Shown here in pieces: positions 9,307 through 18,485 of a stretch of 64,000 bases of DNA; positions within the stretch are counted from its first letter, which is position 1; the number at the start of each line of letters is the position of its first letter. Where the stretch lies: NCBI GenBank assembly GCA_028280485.1, contig JANQLS010000036.1, forward strand, positions 1 through 64,000. The letters run 5' to 3'. Origin of the DNA: Planctomycetota bacterium (GTDB lineage: Bacteria; Planctomycetota; UBA8108; JACQVS01). The position numbers and the translations under genes were made by a program. The notes beneath the pieces are model-generated. The model did not search any database and had not been told where the DNA came from. It saw only the letters and a list, made by a program, of their open reading frames with translations.

Positions 9307-9639
9307 GAGTTATCCTCCCGCTTAAAATCCCGACATTGGGGAATGGGTTTTCTTTTTTTGATTTTTACCTACGGATACAACGGGGCGGGAGGTGTGCTGC
9401 GTCGATCATTTTGAAGTTTTTATAGGTGCTGAATTTGAGCGGGTTTGCAAATTTTGAGTTTTTTTTGACGCGAAATAGGGAATTGAACGTTTTAGATCTA
9501 TCAAGCTATCTGTATTCGCAGTTTCTGTTGATTCAATTGGCGAAAAACCCTGTCGATTTTGAAGTGGAAAACTAAACGACTCAGGTGAATTATTCTGTAG
9601 AATTGAACCTTCTTGATCTAAGGTTCTAGGAGCACTCAT
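9307..9639. other. Divergent intergenic region
   Basis: These 333 bases lie between two divergently transcribed genes and so must hold promoters for both. TAGGAG at 9627-9632 is the ribosome-binding site of the plus-strand gene. No hairpin or operator was recognised. Confidence 0.45.
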
Positions 9640-12600
9640 ATGGTTTTAAGAACATTATTAACTTGTGCCTTTTTGATTTTAAATGGGGTCGTAAACCCAG
9701 CGATCGCTCAGTCCAATTTTCGATTTGACCTTGAGGGGCCCGGTTTAATTGAAGGTGATGCCGGGGCAACCGTTGAGTTTACGGTTGATGTTCATTTAGT
9801 GGAAAGTGGCGAAGCTCTTATCGATGAATCTCTGAGGCTGATTGAGGCATACTCTGTGGGGCTCAATGTCGAAGGATTCTCGATTGTTGAGATTGAGCCA
9901 TTAGGTATTTCTGAATCCGATGATTCTTTTATTGAATCGCGTGTTGTCGATAACAAAATCTTGTTAGCTGTTGTTCGTGGTTTTGAAGAGATTGTGCCTC
10001 TAGATCACACGGTGTCAGAGCATCCCATTTTAAGAATTCGGCTTCAGGGAGAAATTCCAAGCTCTTCGGGATGTAGAGATGGCCTACTGGAAATTCAAGA
10101 TGGCTTGATGATTCCGGGGGTAAATGTACCGGTAAAGAATGTCGTGACTGCCGATGGTCAAAGTTATTTTCCCCGTTTGGCAAATAAGACGATCGTTCTT
10201 TGTGATGATCTGTGTAGCCGTTCCGAAATTCTTTCACCTTCTGTCGGTCCCTTTTCAGTCCAAGTCAGTTTGGATCCTACTCGCACTAAGGCTTGTTTTA
10301 AGATAGATCGTCCTCGAGCTGAAGATCTTGGTCGCCCATTGTTGGTCGAATTAAAAGCCATTGGAACCTCCATACCGGAGAGTTCGATTTCAAAGCTTTA
10401 CGTTCATTGGGGATCGGAAGCCTCACCGATTCATTTTGATGCCAAGTCCGATTCGGGTGAGATTTTTCATCGAAATATCATATTGCCTGAACTGCGAGAC
10501 GACATTGCCTTCATTCAACTTGAAACTGAGGGCTTGTCTCAAGAGCTAGACGTTCAACTTGAAATTAGAATTCCGAACATCGCCCTAGAGTCGATGGGCG
10601 CTAGAAGAGGGGGACAAAATCGGAAAATACACACCACGATTAGGGGAGTAGGATTCCATTCTCTAGAGCCGGAGTCTCCAGTTTTTGTATTAAAGCATTC
10701 TGAGAGTGAAGCTCTCATTCCCGCTACTGAAGTCGATATTATTTCGGATCGAAGAGTGGATGTCGTTTTTGATTCTGGGCTTTCCCCTACTGGCCTCTAT
10801 GACCTTGAAGTGCGTCAGAGCATCGATTCGGTCGCCTTAGATCAGCTTCAAGGCACTTTTGAATTGTTAGAGGTCTTAGATGAAGAAGCGCTGTTCATTT
10901 CGCTACAAGGAAACGACCAAATTCGAGTTGGGCGGCCCAATCGGTTGACGCTTAAATATAAGAATATTAGTGACTCTGAAATTCCTGTGCCCTTCTTTAA
11001 AGTTACGGCCCCTCAAAATACCTGGTTACTCCATGGAACTACGCGAAGTTTTTCTGCGCGAAATCCAGAGGTTCAGTTTCCCGAAAATGTTCTTCAGGTC
11101 TTAGGGATCAATGAAGATGGATTTGCTGGTTTTCTTCCTCCGGGAGGAAAAGGGCAAATCCCCATTTGGATTTTCCCAGAATTCGAAGTCAGCGGAAAGC
11201 TGCCAATTCAAGTTCAATTGTTAACTCCGATTCAGGGCGATCCGATTCCCTGGGAGACCTTGAGTCCATTGCATGGAGTGGAAGACTGGGTTGAGTTCAG
11301 AAGCGCGTTGGAAAACGAGTTGGGTTCAACATGGGTAGAATATCGAAATCAGCTTGCCGAACTCACGACGGAGGTGAGCCTGCAAGGTCGAGATGCTAAT
11401 TCTGACTTAGAGATATTACAACACGTGTCAAAATCCATACTCGATCTTCCCCGATCGAGCATTCGCGGAAGATTAATTGATAACCTAACCAAAATACCGG
11501 TTAAAGAATCCATCGTTCTCGCCGTTCCTGAAGATGGTGGGGAAGCCCTTTGCGCTTTGACGAATGAAGATGGTGAGTTTGTTCTCGACCACTTGCTTGA
11601 AGGTGAAAGCTACCAGCTTCAATCGATCGACTATGACATTGAGAATGGGAATGTTTCAGCCCCGCAGACGGGATTGGAACTGTTGGGAACACTTCGAGAC
11701 CAGCAGATCGAGGATTTTACGTGTGCCATTCCCGAGACTTCGGGTATTCCGCAGGAATCGATCCTTGTTCGAGAAAGTTTTCAACCCCCCGTTTTAACCA
11801 CGGTTTACACAGTAGAAAAAGAATTTATACGGGCGATCGACCCGAATGAGATTAGAGGGCCTAAAGGGCGAGGCGGAAGACGATATATCGATCCGCGAAG
11901 AGTTTTAAATGACGAGGGCGGATTCGATGAAGAACTCCATTACACGGTGGTGTTTGAAAATTTAAGAACCGCCAAAGGTTCGGCACAATTGGTTGAGATC
12001 ATTAGCGATCCTTTAGATTCGGATCTCGATTGGAGTACTTTGCGCTTTGAATCAGCTGGTTTTGGAACTCACACCGTTTCGCTTGATAAAGAAGATCCAT
12101 TTCATGAAACTTGTAATGGAGGAGGATCCTCCTTATATGAAGCCTTGCGGATCGCGCCCCCTTCATCTTTGTGTGGTCCCCTTCCTGGACTGATCGGTTG
12201 CAATTCAAACCTTCCGCCCGTCAATCTCAACATCAATCCATCGACGACGAATGCCACCACGATTTGTCGAAGAGTGGCAGTTTCAGTTCCACGTTTCCCC
12301 GTGGATGAAGAGGAAGATCTCATTCCAATTTGGGTGGAGATTCAAGCTCAGTTAGAATTTGAGGAGGAAGCTCTTCAAGACGATTCTACTACCTTTCACC
12401 GTGACCCCGTGCGAGTGACATGGAGTCTACGAGCTCTTCCCTTTAATGAAGAGGATCAACTGCCTGCGGATGTTGGGTTTCTTTTACCCAATGATGACTC
12501 GCATCGCGGTGAAGGATTTGTGACTTTTAGTGTGAAGGCAAGGCCGGATCCGGAGAATCTTCGAGAAGGTCAAGAAATTGGGGTTCGGTCTCGTATCCGT

Positions 12601-13569
12601 TTCGATGGTGATCCGAGAGAACTCACTTCCTCCTGGGAAAATACGATTTGTTATTCGGGAGATCCAGCAGTTCCTCAATTGCTCTCTCCGGGAATGGAAG
12701 CCGAGGATGTTTCGCTTCGACCCAGATTTAGATGGGAATCTGATTGTCGAGCTGATGGCTATCAATTTGAGATTTGGCCAGCCAACCAAGAAGGCCATCC
12801 AGAGAAACACATCCGAGTTCAATTCCTAGGGGATGAGGCCTTTACAACCACCTTTAACTTAGAGAAAGAATTAGATCCTTCGGTGGAATACCGTTGGCAG
12901 GTGACAGCCTTAGGCGTAGAGGGTGAAGAGGTCTCTAGTGCTCCAGGCCAATTCGAAACGGCTTGTTTGGATGAGGCCACTGAGTTAACTGTGACTCATT
13001 TACTATGTAAAGACGATGTCGCGACTGTAGATCAATCGAAACTTACCTGGAACGCTGCGAGTGGTGCTTCCAAGTATATCGTTTGGATCCTCAATGCTGG
13101 CGATCTAACCCTGGAAAGAGCTATCGATGCTTTTCCCACTTTAGATTCCACTCAGGTCGAGATCGCTCTGCCAGAAGATCTCCCTTCGGGTCAATACTTT
13201 TGGCAAGTCATCTCCTTGAATGAACAGTGTTCTGAAATTGAACTCGGGAAAACAACCGAAGCTCAACCGTTAACTGTAGGAGAGAATCCTATCTTTAAAA
13301 GAGGGGATGTCGATGGAAACGGAGTGCTCGAGATTACGGACGCCATCAATAATCTTGCGTATCAATTTTTAGGTACCTTCTCTCCCCCTTGTTTAGATTC
13401 CTGTGACTTTGATGACAACGGGAAAATCGAACTCACAGATCCCATCGGTAACTTGAGTCATCAGTTTTTGGGAACGGTACCACCGGCTCTACCAGGAAAT
13501 GAGGTTTGCGGAGAAGATCCTACTGAGGATGAGTTGACCTGTCTTTGCTATGAAGAGGGGTGTCAATAG
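9640..13569 (+). CDS. Large secreted multidomain beta protein with C-terminal dockerin-like tag
   Basis: The protein has 1309 residues with a signal peptide at about 1-23 (TLLTCAFLILNGVVNPAIAQ). The N-terminal part resembles a cohesin-like domain (GDAGATVEFTVDVHL ... AYSVGLNVEGF). A carboxypeptidase-regulatory-like (transthyretin-type) domain sits near residues 605-660 (IRGRLIDNLTKIPVKESI ... EDGEFVLDHLLEG). Two fibronectin-III-like domains lie near residues 1000-1200 (RPRFRWES ... VEYRWQVTALG). Residues 1219-1309 are a double EF-hand dockerin-like module with tail VCGEDPTEDELTC. There is no catalytic motif, so a structural or adhesive envelope role is inferred. TAGGAG precedes the ATG. The last 50 bases overlap the 3' end of the convergent kinase gene. 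Confidence 0.85.
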   Translation: MVLRTLLTCAFLILNGVVNPAIAQSNFRFDLEGPGLIEGDAGATVEFTVDVHLVESGEALIDESLRLIEAYSVGLNVEGFSIVEIEPLGISESDDSFIESRVVDNKILLAVVRGFEEIVPLDHTVSEHPILRIRLQGEIPSSSGCRDGLLEIQDGLMIPGVNVPVKNVVTADGQSYFPRLANKTIVLCDDLCSRSEILSPSVGPFSVQVSLDPTRTKACFKIDRPRAEDLGRPLLVELKAIGTSIPESSISKLYVHWGSEASPIHFDAKSDSGEIFHRNIILPELRDDIAFIQLETEGLSQELDVQLEIRIPNIALESMGARRGGQNRKIHTTIRGVGFHSLEPESPVFVLKHSESEALIPATEVDIISDRRVDVVFDSGLSPTGLYDLEVRQSIDSVALDQLQGTFELLEVLDEEALFISLQGNDQIRVGRPNRLTLKYKNISDSEIPVPFFKVTAPQNTWLLHGTTRSFSARNPEVQFPENVLQVLGINEDGFAGFLPPGGKGQIPIWIFPEFEVSGKLPIQVQLLTPIQGDPIPWETLSPLHGVEDWVEFRSALENELGSTWVEYRNQLAELTTEVSLQGRDANSDLEILQHVSKSILDLPRSSIRGRLIDNLTKIPVKESIVLAVPEDGGEALCALTNEDGEFVLDHLLEGESYQLQSIDYDIENGNVSAPQTGLELLGTLRDQQIEDFTCAIPETSGIPQESILVRESFQPPVLTTVYTVEKEFIRAIDPNEIRGPKGRGGRRYIDPRRVLNDEGGFDEELHYTVVFENLRTAKGSAQLVEIISDPLDSDLDWSTLRFESAGFGTHTVSLDKEDPFHETCNGGGSSLYEALRIAPPSSLCGPLPGLIGCNSNLPPVNLNINPSTTNATTICRRVAVSVPRFPVDEEEDLIPIWVEIQAQLEFEEEALQDDSTTFHRDPVRVTWSLRALPFNEEDQLPADVGFLLPNDDSHRGEGFVTFSVKARPDPENLREGQEIGVRSRIRFDGDPRELTSSWENTICYSGDPAVPQLLSPGMEAEDVSLRPRFRWESDCRADGYQFEIWPANQEGHPEKHIRVQFLGDEAFTTTFNLEKELDPSVEYRWQVTALGVEGEEVSSAPGQFETACLDEATELTVTHLLCKDDVATVDQSKLTWNAASGASKYIVWILNAGDLTLERAIDAFPTLDSTQVEIALPEDLPSGQYFWQVISLNEQCSEIELGKTTEAQPLTVGENPIFKRGDVDGNGVLEITDAINNLAYQFLGTFSPPCLDSCDFDDNGKIELTDPIGNLSHQFLGTVPPALPGNEVCGEDPTEDELTCLCYEEGCQ

Positions 13570-16500
13570 TTATAACCATTCTAAACCCTAAATCGTATTT
13601 AGACTGATTGGGGTAGAGTCCGTTTCGAGTGGCACAGCGAAACATATATTCATCGACTTGTTCGTAGCCACCTCCGCGGTAGCTTTGGAATTTGTATCCA
13701 GGTTTGGTTTTTCCTGAAGTCCATTCCATAACGGAACCCGCCATGTCTCGCACTGCGTATATACTTTCATCCGAAGGATAAGATCCAATTAAGTCAACGT
13801 ACTCACTGAGGGGATATTCCGTGCCTTTATAAATATGAAGTGGATGGCTTGACCTCGAGGAACAAAAGTCCCAAATTAAATAATTTCCCCAGGGGTACGA
13901 ACGGCGATCCTTGCCCCGAGCTGCTTTTTCCCATTCTTCATCGGTTGGCAATCTAAAGGTACGACCTTGTTGATCTCTTAGCGTTTTCCATTTAAGGAAC
14001 TCTTTTACGGCTATAAACGAAACGCCATTGATGGGATGATTTGGCATAAGTTCTGACTTAGGATCGATAAACCAAAGTTTTTTTTCCTTTGAAAAAGTGT
14101 AGGTAAAAGACCCTGCCTTACCGGGATGGGGATGTTCTGGATTGAGGGTGATGCTGGGGGCATCCTCAGCTACTTTAGATTTAGAAAGTGCATTTTCATT
14201 GGTATAGATGACATCCTTCGAGAGTCTTAAGGGGGACTTTGATTCACCAGATTCAATATTCGTTTGGATCAATACCTCAGGATCATTGATGAACTCTAGC
14301 CAATCTCCCAGTGAGACTTCGTATTTACTGATTAAGAAGGAAGGAATCTCTTTTGAATCGCGTGGGAGACTTTGGAACGCTTCAGGGTCGCCCCCGATTT
14401 CAGCATTCCCCTCGGGAATGTGTATGAAGCCTTTAGGAACCACTGAGTCAGCGAGCAATTGGATGCTGAATTCAATCCTATTGGGTTTGACGACAAGGGG
14501 GTATCGAGATTCTCTGAATCCTTCCTTTTTAGCAACTAAAAGATAATTTCCGACGGGTAGTGAAAATTCGAACTTTGAATCCTTGACGGTCGTACCTAAA
14601 AAATTGATATCTTTGAATTCTAAAGGAGAGCCATAGAACTGGATTCCTAATTGCTTTCTGATACTTAAAAGTTTTCCTGCTTTAAGATAGGTGGGTAATT
14701 GCTGGTTTTTGTATTTTAGGGAAGGAAACGGGATCCAAGCTAAACTTCGAACCTTTCCCCCTTTCGATTTAAGTTTGAGGTTGATCGCTTCGTCTGCTTT
14801 TAGCCCCGTTAGGCTTTCACCTAACTCCGTTCGAGTTGTGATTTCCTTATCCTTGATGGAGTAAATGACATCGTCGACCCTGAAAATATCCGACTCAGAA
14901 TAAACTTTTTCAACCTTCAAAATAGGCTGAGTTACATCGCCAAGCTGAATGTTGAACGGGAGGGGGACTCGACGGGTTTCGACTTCATCGATTCGAAAGA
15001 CATAAAGGCGAGCTTCAGGAACAGTTGAACTTAAAGAAATCGTACCGTTACCGCTAAAGAGGTTTTGGTTCGATTGCGCACCCAATTTTTGTAAGCGCCT
15101 GAGGTAAAAATCGGGTTTGACTTTGTTGTAGCCTAATGATTCCGCTTCTTTGTAGATGGAATAATAAATCTCTTCTAAGAGTTTTTTGGCCCTGATTCGA
15201 GCGGAGGAATACTTTGCTGAGTTTTCATAAATTTCGTTCACCCTCAACAAGAGATCATCAGTTCCATCCTCAATTTCATTGCTGGCTTTAGAATATTGCT
15301 TCCAAGATTCAAGTTCTTTTTGCTTTTCCCATACGGGATGCCAAACCGTATTGTTTTGGATTGATTTGAGGATTTCTTGGTCTAGTGCCAGTTTATGTTC
15401 ATTTGCTTTTTCCTTCGTCGGGCGAACGATCATCGACCATTCGTCCTCGAGGTAGTTCAATCTTACATTCTTCTCAAACGAATCTAAGAACAATTGAACG
15501 GCCCAAACTCCGAGTGCGATGATGAGGAGGGTGAGGGTCGCCTTAATTTTAAAACTGTTGCGGGAAATGAACTTGGATAAAGAATATTTTAGATTTTTCC
15601 CACGCGCCGCTATTTTTTCTCCGTTTAAGAAGTGGTGGAGATCGGAAATCAATTCCGATATCGACTGATAGCGATTTTGGCGGTTTTTGGCCATCGCTTT
15701 CATGACGAGCCAATCGAGATCTTCTTCAAGTTGCTTGAGAAGCTGTTTGCTCGACATCGAGCGCTCTTTGGCTGGCATTTCTCCCCAACTTGGAGATTTT
15801 CGAACTCTGTGGCTAGGTTTTTGGGGTTGGCTGTTTTGAAGAGTTTTTAATAAATCTTTATAAGTGAGTTCTTCTCTTTGAAACGGTTCTTCTCCACAGA
15901 GTAATAAATACGCAAGAACGCCCAGCGAATAGATATCGGTTCTCGTATCGATATCTTGATTGTTTGGATCCGCTTGTTCGGGACTCATGAACAAAGGAGT
16001 ACCTAAAACTCGATTCGATTCGTCGATTTTACTTTGGCCTAAAAGGGGCCCAGAGATGGCTTTGACTAAACCGAAATCGATGATTTTAACGATAGGTTTT
16101 TTTGAATCATCTTCGGTGATTAATATATTCGATGGTTTTAGGTCGCGGTGGATGATCCCTTTTTGATGAGCGTGTTGAATTGCGTTTGAAACTTGAATGA
16201 GGAGTTCAACTCGTTGTTTGAGATTCAGTTTGAGCCGATCGGCGTAATCTGTAATCGGTTCCCCTTCTACGAATTCCATTACAAAATAATGGAGGTTTGA
16301 GGGGGTAGTACCAGCGTTTAGGATTTTTGCGATGCCAGGGTGATCCAGCAGCGCTAATGCTTGTCTTTCCGCTTGGAAGCGATTCTCAAGCTCAGAATTC
16401 GATTCCTTTGGAAGACTTTGGCTGAGGTGTGGCTTGATGACTTTGAGCGCAACTCGCATTTGAATTGGCTCTTGTTGTTCAGCGTGGTAAACAACTCCGA

Positions 16501-16699
16501 ATCCACCTTCACCTAACTTTTCGATGATTTTATAGGGCCCGACCAACGAATTGATTTTTAATTCCTGATTGGAGCTAGCAGTCTGATTCAGCATGCTTGG
16601 GACGTTACCCAGCTCGTCGGTTTGAAATGGATTATCACCTTGCTGAGATGACTGAGTATCAGCCGATTCATCTGAAGGATGTTGATCGTCGGTCGTCAT
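13520..16699 (-). CDS. Transmembrane Ser/Thr protein kinase with PDZ-like, PEGA-like and FGE-sulfatase domains
   Basis: This 1059-residue protein contains a PknB-type kinase domain at about residues 56-355: glycine loop GEGGFGVV, Lys86 in VALK, HRDLKPSN at 184-191, DFG at 208-210 and the SPEQ segment. A single membrane helix follows at about 387-404, placing the rest outside the cytoplasm. The outer part has a coiled stretch, a PDZ-like segment (DDVIYSIKDKEITT), a PEGA-like domain (LPVGNYLLVAKKEGF) and a C-terminal formylglycine-generating-enzyme-type domain (SKYEVSLGDWLEFIND ... LPTDEEWEKAARG ... MEWTSG ... GFRMVI). The N-terminal 50 residues are Ser/Gln-rich. It is divergent from an ECF sigma gene, the usual planctomycete kinase/sigma partnership. 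Its 3' end overlaps the preceding gene by 50 bases. Confidence 0.92.
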   Translation of the reverse strand: MTTDDQHPSDESADTQSSQQGDNPFQTDELGNVPSMLNQTASSNQELKINSLVGPYKIIEKLGEGGFGVVYHAEQQEPIQMRVALKVIKPHLSQSLPKESNSELENRFQAERQALALLDHPGIAKILNAGTTPSNLHYFVMEFVEGEPITDYADRLKLNLKQRVELLIQVSNAIQHAHQKGIIHRDLKPSNILITEDDSKKPIVKIIDFGLVKAISGPLLGQSKIDESNRVLGTPLFMSPEQADPNNQDIDTRTDIYSLGVLAYLLLCGEEPFQREELTYKDLLKTLQNSQPQKPSHRVRKSPSWGEMPAKERSMSSKQLLKQLEEDLDWLVMKAMAKNRQNRYQSISELISDLHHFLNGEKIAARGKNLKYSLSKFISRNSFKIKATLTLLIIALGVWAVQLFLDSFEKNVRLNYLEDEWSMIVRPTKEKANEHKLALDQEILKSIQNNTVWHPVWEKQKELESWKQYSKASNEIEDGTDDLLLRVNEIYENSAKYSSARIRAKKLLEEIYYSIYKEAESLGYNKVKPDFYLRRLQKLGAQSNQNLFSGNGTISLSSTVPEARLYVFRIDEVETRRVPLPFNIQLGDVTQPILKVEKVYSESDIFRVDDVIYSIKDKEITTRTELGESLTGLKADEAINLKLKSKGGKVRSLAWIPFPSLKYKNQQLPTYLKAGKLLSIRKQLGIQFYGSPLEFKDINFLGTTVKDSKFEFSLPVGNYLLVAKKEGFRESRYPLVVKPNRIEFSIQLLADSVVPKGFIHIPEGNAEIGGDPEAFQSLPRDSKEIPSFLISKYEVSLGDWLEFINDPEVLIQTNIESGESKSPLRLSKDVIYTNENALSKSKVAEDAPSITLNPEHPHPGKAGSFTYTFSKEKKLWFIDPKSELMPNHPINGVSFIAVKEFLKWKTLRDQQGRTFRLPTDEEWEKAARGKDRRSYPWGNYLIWDFCSSRSSHPLHIYKGTEYPLSEYVDLIGSYPSDESIYAVRDMAGSVMEWTSGKTKPGYKFQSYRGGGYEQVDEYMFRCATRNGLYPNQSKYDLGFRMVITIDTPLHSKDRSTHPQ

Positions 16700-16870
16700 G
16701 GGTCGGTGTTAATATTAGGACAGTGTAAAATTCTGATATAGCAGCCGCAGTGAGTTCGTCAATTAGTGGGTTCGGAAATTGATGATGAAAAGGCTAACAG
16801 TTCAATAGACCTGAGTATTAAGATACTCAATAGAGCAATTGAAGAACATTGATTTTACTAAGGAAATCAA

Positions 16871-17476
16871 ATGGATGACTCATCTCTTTATGAAACTCAA
16901 GTTTTAGTCGAAGAAGCCAAAGCAGGTAAGGCGGCTGCCCTGAACCAGTTGTTGGAAGATCACATCCCGTGGGTACGAAATGTTGTGCGAATCAACTTGG
17001 GGGCTGAGTTTCGAAATCTCACAGTAGATGAAGATATTTTGCAAACGACTTTGATTAAGGCTTTTAAAAATATCGATAAGTTTGAATATCAATCAAAAGG
17101 ATCTTTTAAGAGTTGGATTGCTAAAATCGCAACCAATGCCATGAAAGATTACTTGAGGCGCAGCTCCCGAATTGAACGTCCATTAGGCCAAAGAAACACT
17201 GATTCTTGGTCATTCGGGCAACTTGAAGAGCAGAAGGGAGTACGCCCCAGCCAGTTTCTGGAAGGAATGGATGAAGGAGTTCACTTAGTTAATCGCGTCA
17301 TCGATGCATTGATTGAGATGGAGGAGAAAAAGAGGCGAGCTTACATTTGTAGGAATGAGTTAGAGATGAGTTACGAGGAAATCTGCAAGGAATTTGGATT
17401 CTCAAGTTTAGGAAGTGCGAGAAAGCTCGTTGCTGAAGCTCGAAAAGAATTGCATCGAAGGCTGGAGCAAAGATAG
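16871..17476 (+). CDS. ECF-type RNA polymerase sigma factor
   Basis: The protein has 201 residues. The sigma-2 region lies at about residues 25-95 (LLEDHIPWVRNVV ... DEDILQTTLIKAFKNIDKF ... FKSWIAKIATNAMKDYLRR). The sigma-4 helix-turn-helix lies at about 140-198 (RRAYICRNELEMSYEEIC ... SLGSARKLVAEARKELHRRL). AAGGA sits 6 bases before the ATG. It diverges from the Ser/Thr kinase gene with about 170 bases between them, so the kinase is the likely controlling partner (inference from the planctomycete pattern). No anti-sigma gene is adjacent. Confidence 0.92.
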   Translation: MDDSSLYETQVLVEEAKAGKAAALNQLLEDHIPWVRNVVRINLGAEFRNLTVDEDILQTTLIKAFKNIDKFEYQSKGSFKSWIAKIATNAMKDYLRRSSRIERPLGQRNTDSWSFGQLEEQKGVRPSQFLEGMDEGVHLVNRVIDALIEMEEKKRRAYICRNELEMSYEEICKEFGFSSLGSARKLVAEARKELHRRLEQR

Positions 17477-17480
17477 TACT

Positions 17481-17840
17481 CTATTCGTGTTGCTCCTCAT
17501 CGTCTTGTGCTTCCCCTGGGGCTACTTCTAAATGCTTATTCTCGATATCGAGGCTCAACCATTTTGTTTTATCATCAGGTGGTAAAAGGTCCTCCCACGG
17601 AATTTGACTCTTCTTTTGTATCGGGTGAGGTAAGAGGAGTTTGAATTCCCATTCTTCTTGTTTGCGCGGACCTGTTCCCATCCAAGTTGTGCCAGAAATG
17701 AAAGGAGTGGAGCTCGTAAGGGAATGGGTGTTGGGAAGAAAACCATCGCACCACAGTCCGTAAGGATGGAGTTCTTTGATTCCATTTATTTCACGGCAAA
17801 TTCGATATTCGAGACTCGACCAAAAATCTTCTTCATTCAA
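17481..17840 (-). CDS. Hypothetical small protein, probable TTG start
   Basis: This 119-residue acidic protein has no recognised domain. The open frame reaches a TTG at 17838-17840 one base after the stop of the upstream gene, which suggests translational coupling. There is no ATG in frame near the 5' end and no clear ribosome-binding site. The protein is rich in Trp, Pro and Glu, with ICREINGIKELHPYGLWCDG near the N-terminus and an EAQDDEEQHE C-terminus. There is no signal peptide, so it is probably cytoplasmic. It ends 4 bases from the stop of the convergent sigma gene. Confidence 0.55.
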   Translation of the reverse strand: MNEEDFWSSLEYRICREINGIKELHPYGLWCDGFLPNTHSLTSSTPFISGTTWMGTGPRKQEEWEFKLLLPHPIQKKSQIPWEDLLPPDDKTKWLSLDIENKHLEVAPGEAQDDEEQHE

Positions 17841-17841
17841 T

Positions 17842-18252
17842 TTAAATCACCGATTGTTCAATAGGGTGATTGCAGAGGCGACAGCGCTTAAGTTGTGGAT
17901 TTATTGAATCGACGATCAATCCGTCATTGTTGAGATAGTTGTACTTCGCCTTGCAGTTTTTGCAACGGGCTTCTCCAAGTAAGAGGGAGTTCGGATTTTC
18001 TTTGGGTTCTGTTGGTGGTGTGACCGGTTTTTTTAATTGTTGAGGTAGGATTCGCCCTAGGAAGAGATCGATGCCTGTTCGATTTGTAAGAAAATATATT
18101 ATGCGAAGTAAGTTAAGTAGAAAAAAGAGAGGGTCTTTTTTATTTTTACTATTTTCTTCGTTGAACCAAATCAATCGGATAAAGATGGCCAAAATAAATA
18201 TCAAAAGTGTGATGATAAACAATGAAAGATTGATAAGTTCTTGAGAATCCAT
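17842..18252 (-). CDS. Small membrane protein with C-terminal zinc-ribbon-like motif
   Basis: This 136-residue protein has an N-terminal membrane helix at about residues 6-28 (LSLFIITLLIFILAIFI) and a second weakly hydrophobic segment near residues 43-55. A Pro-rich linker leads to a C-terminal CKNC ... CRLC pair with 23 residues between, which looks like a zinc ribbon. Function is unknown. It is the first gene of a probable two-gene unit with the TTG-start gene. Confidence 0.7.
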   Translation of the reverse strand: MDSQELINLSLFIITLLIFILAIFIRLIWFNEENSKNKKDPLFFLLNLLRIIYFLTNRTGIDLFLGRILPQQLKKPVTPPTEPKENPNSLLLGEARCKNCKAKYNYLNNDGLIVDSINPQLKRCRLCNHPIEQSVI

Positions 18253-18485
18253 TTTAACTACCCAATAAAGTTATTACTGCTAATAAATTGTATATAGTCC
18301 TCATTTACAAGTTAGATTTATTTATCCTTAATCCTGACCTGCCCCTCAAGCCTGATGGCTACTTGTTTTAGGGCACGCCGAAACGGCTTCTTCTTATTCT
18401 AAGATATTTAATCCGGTGTTTTTAAATGACACCTTTTCCTTTAAGCGCTTGCCGGCTTCGGGATGAAATGAGTTTTTAGATAGAA

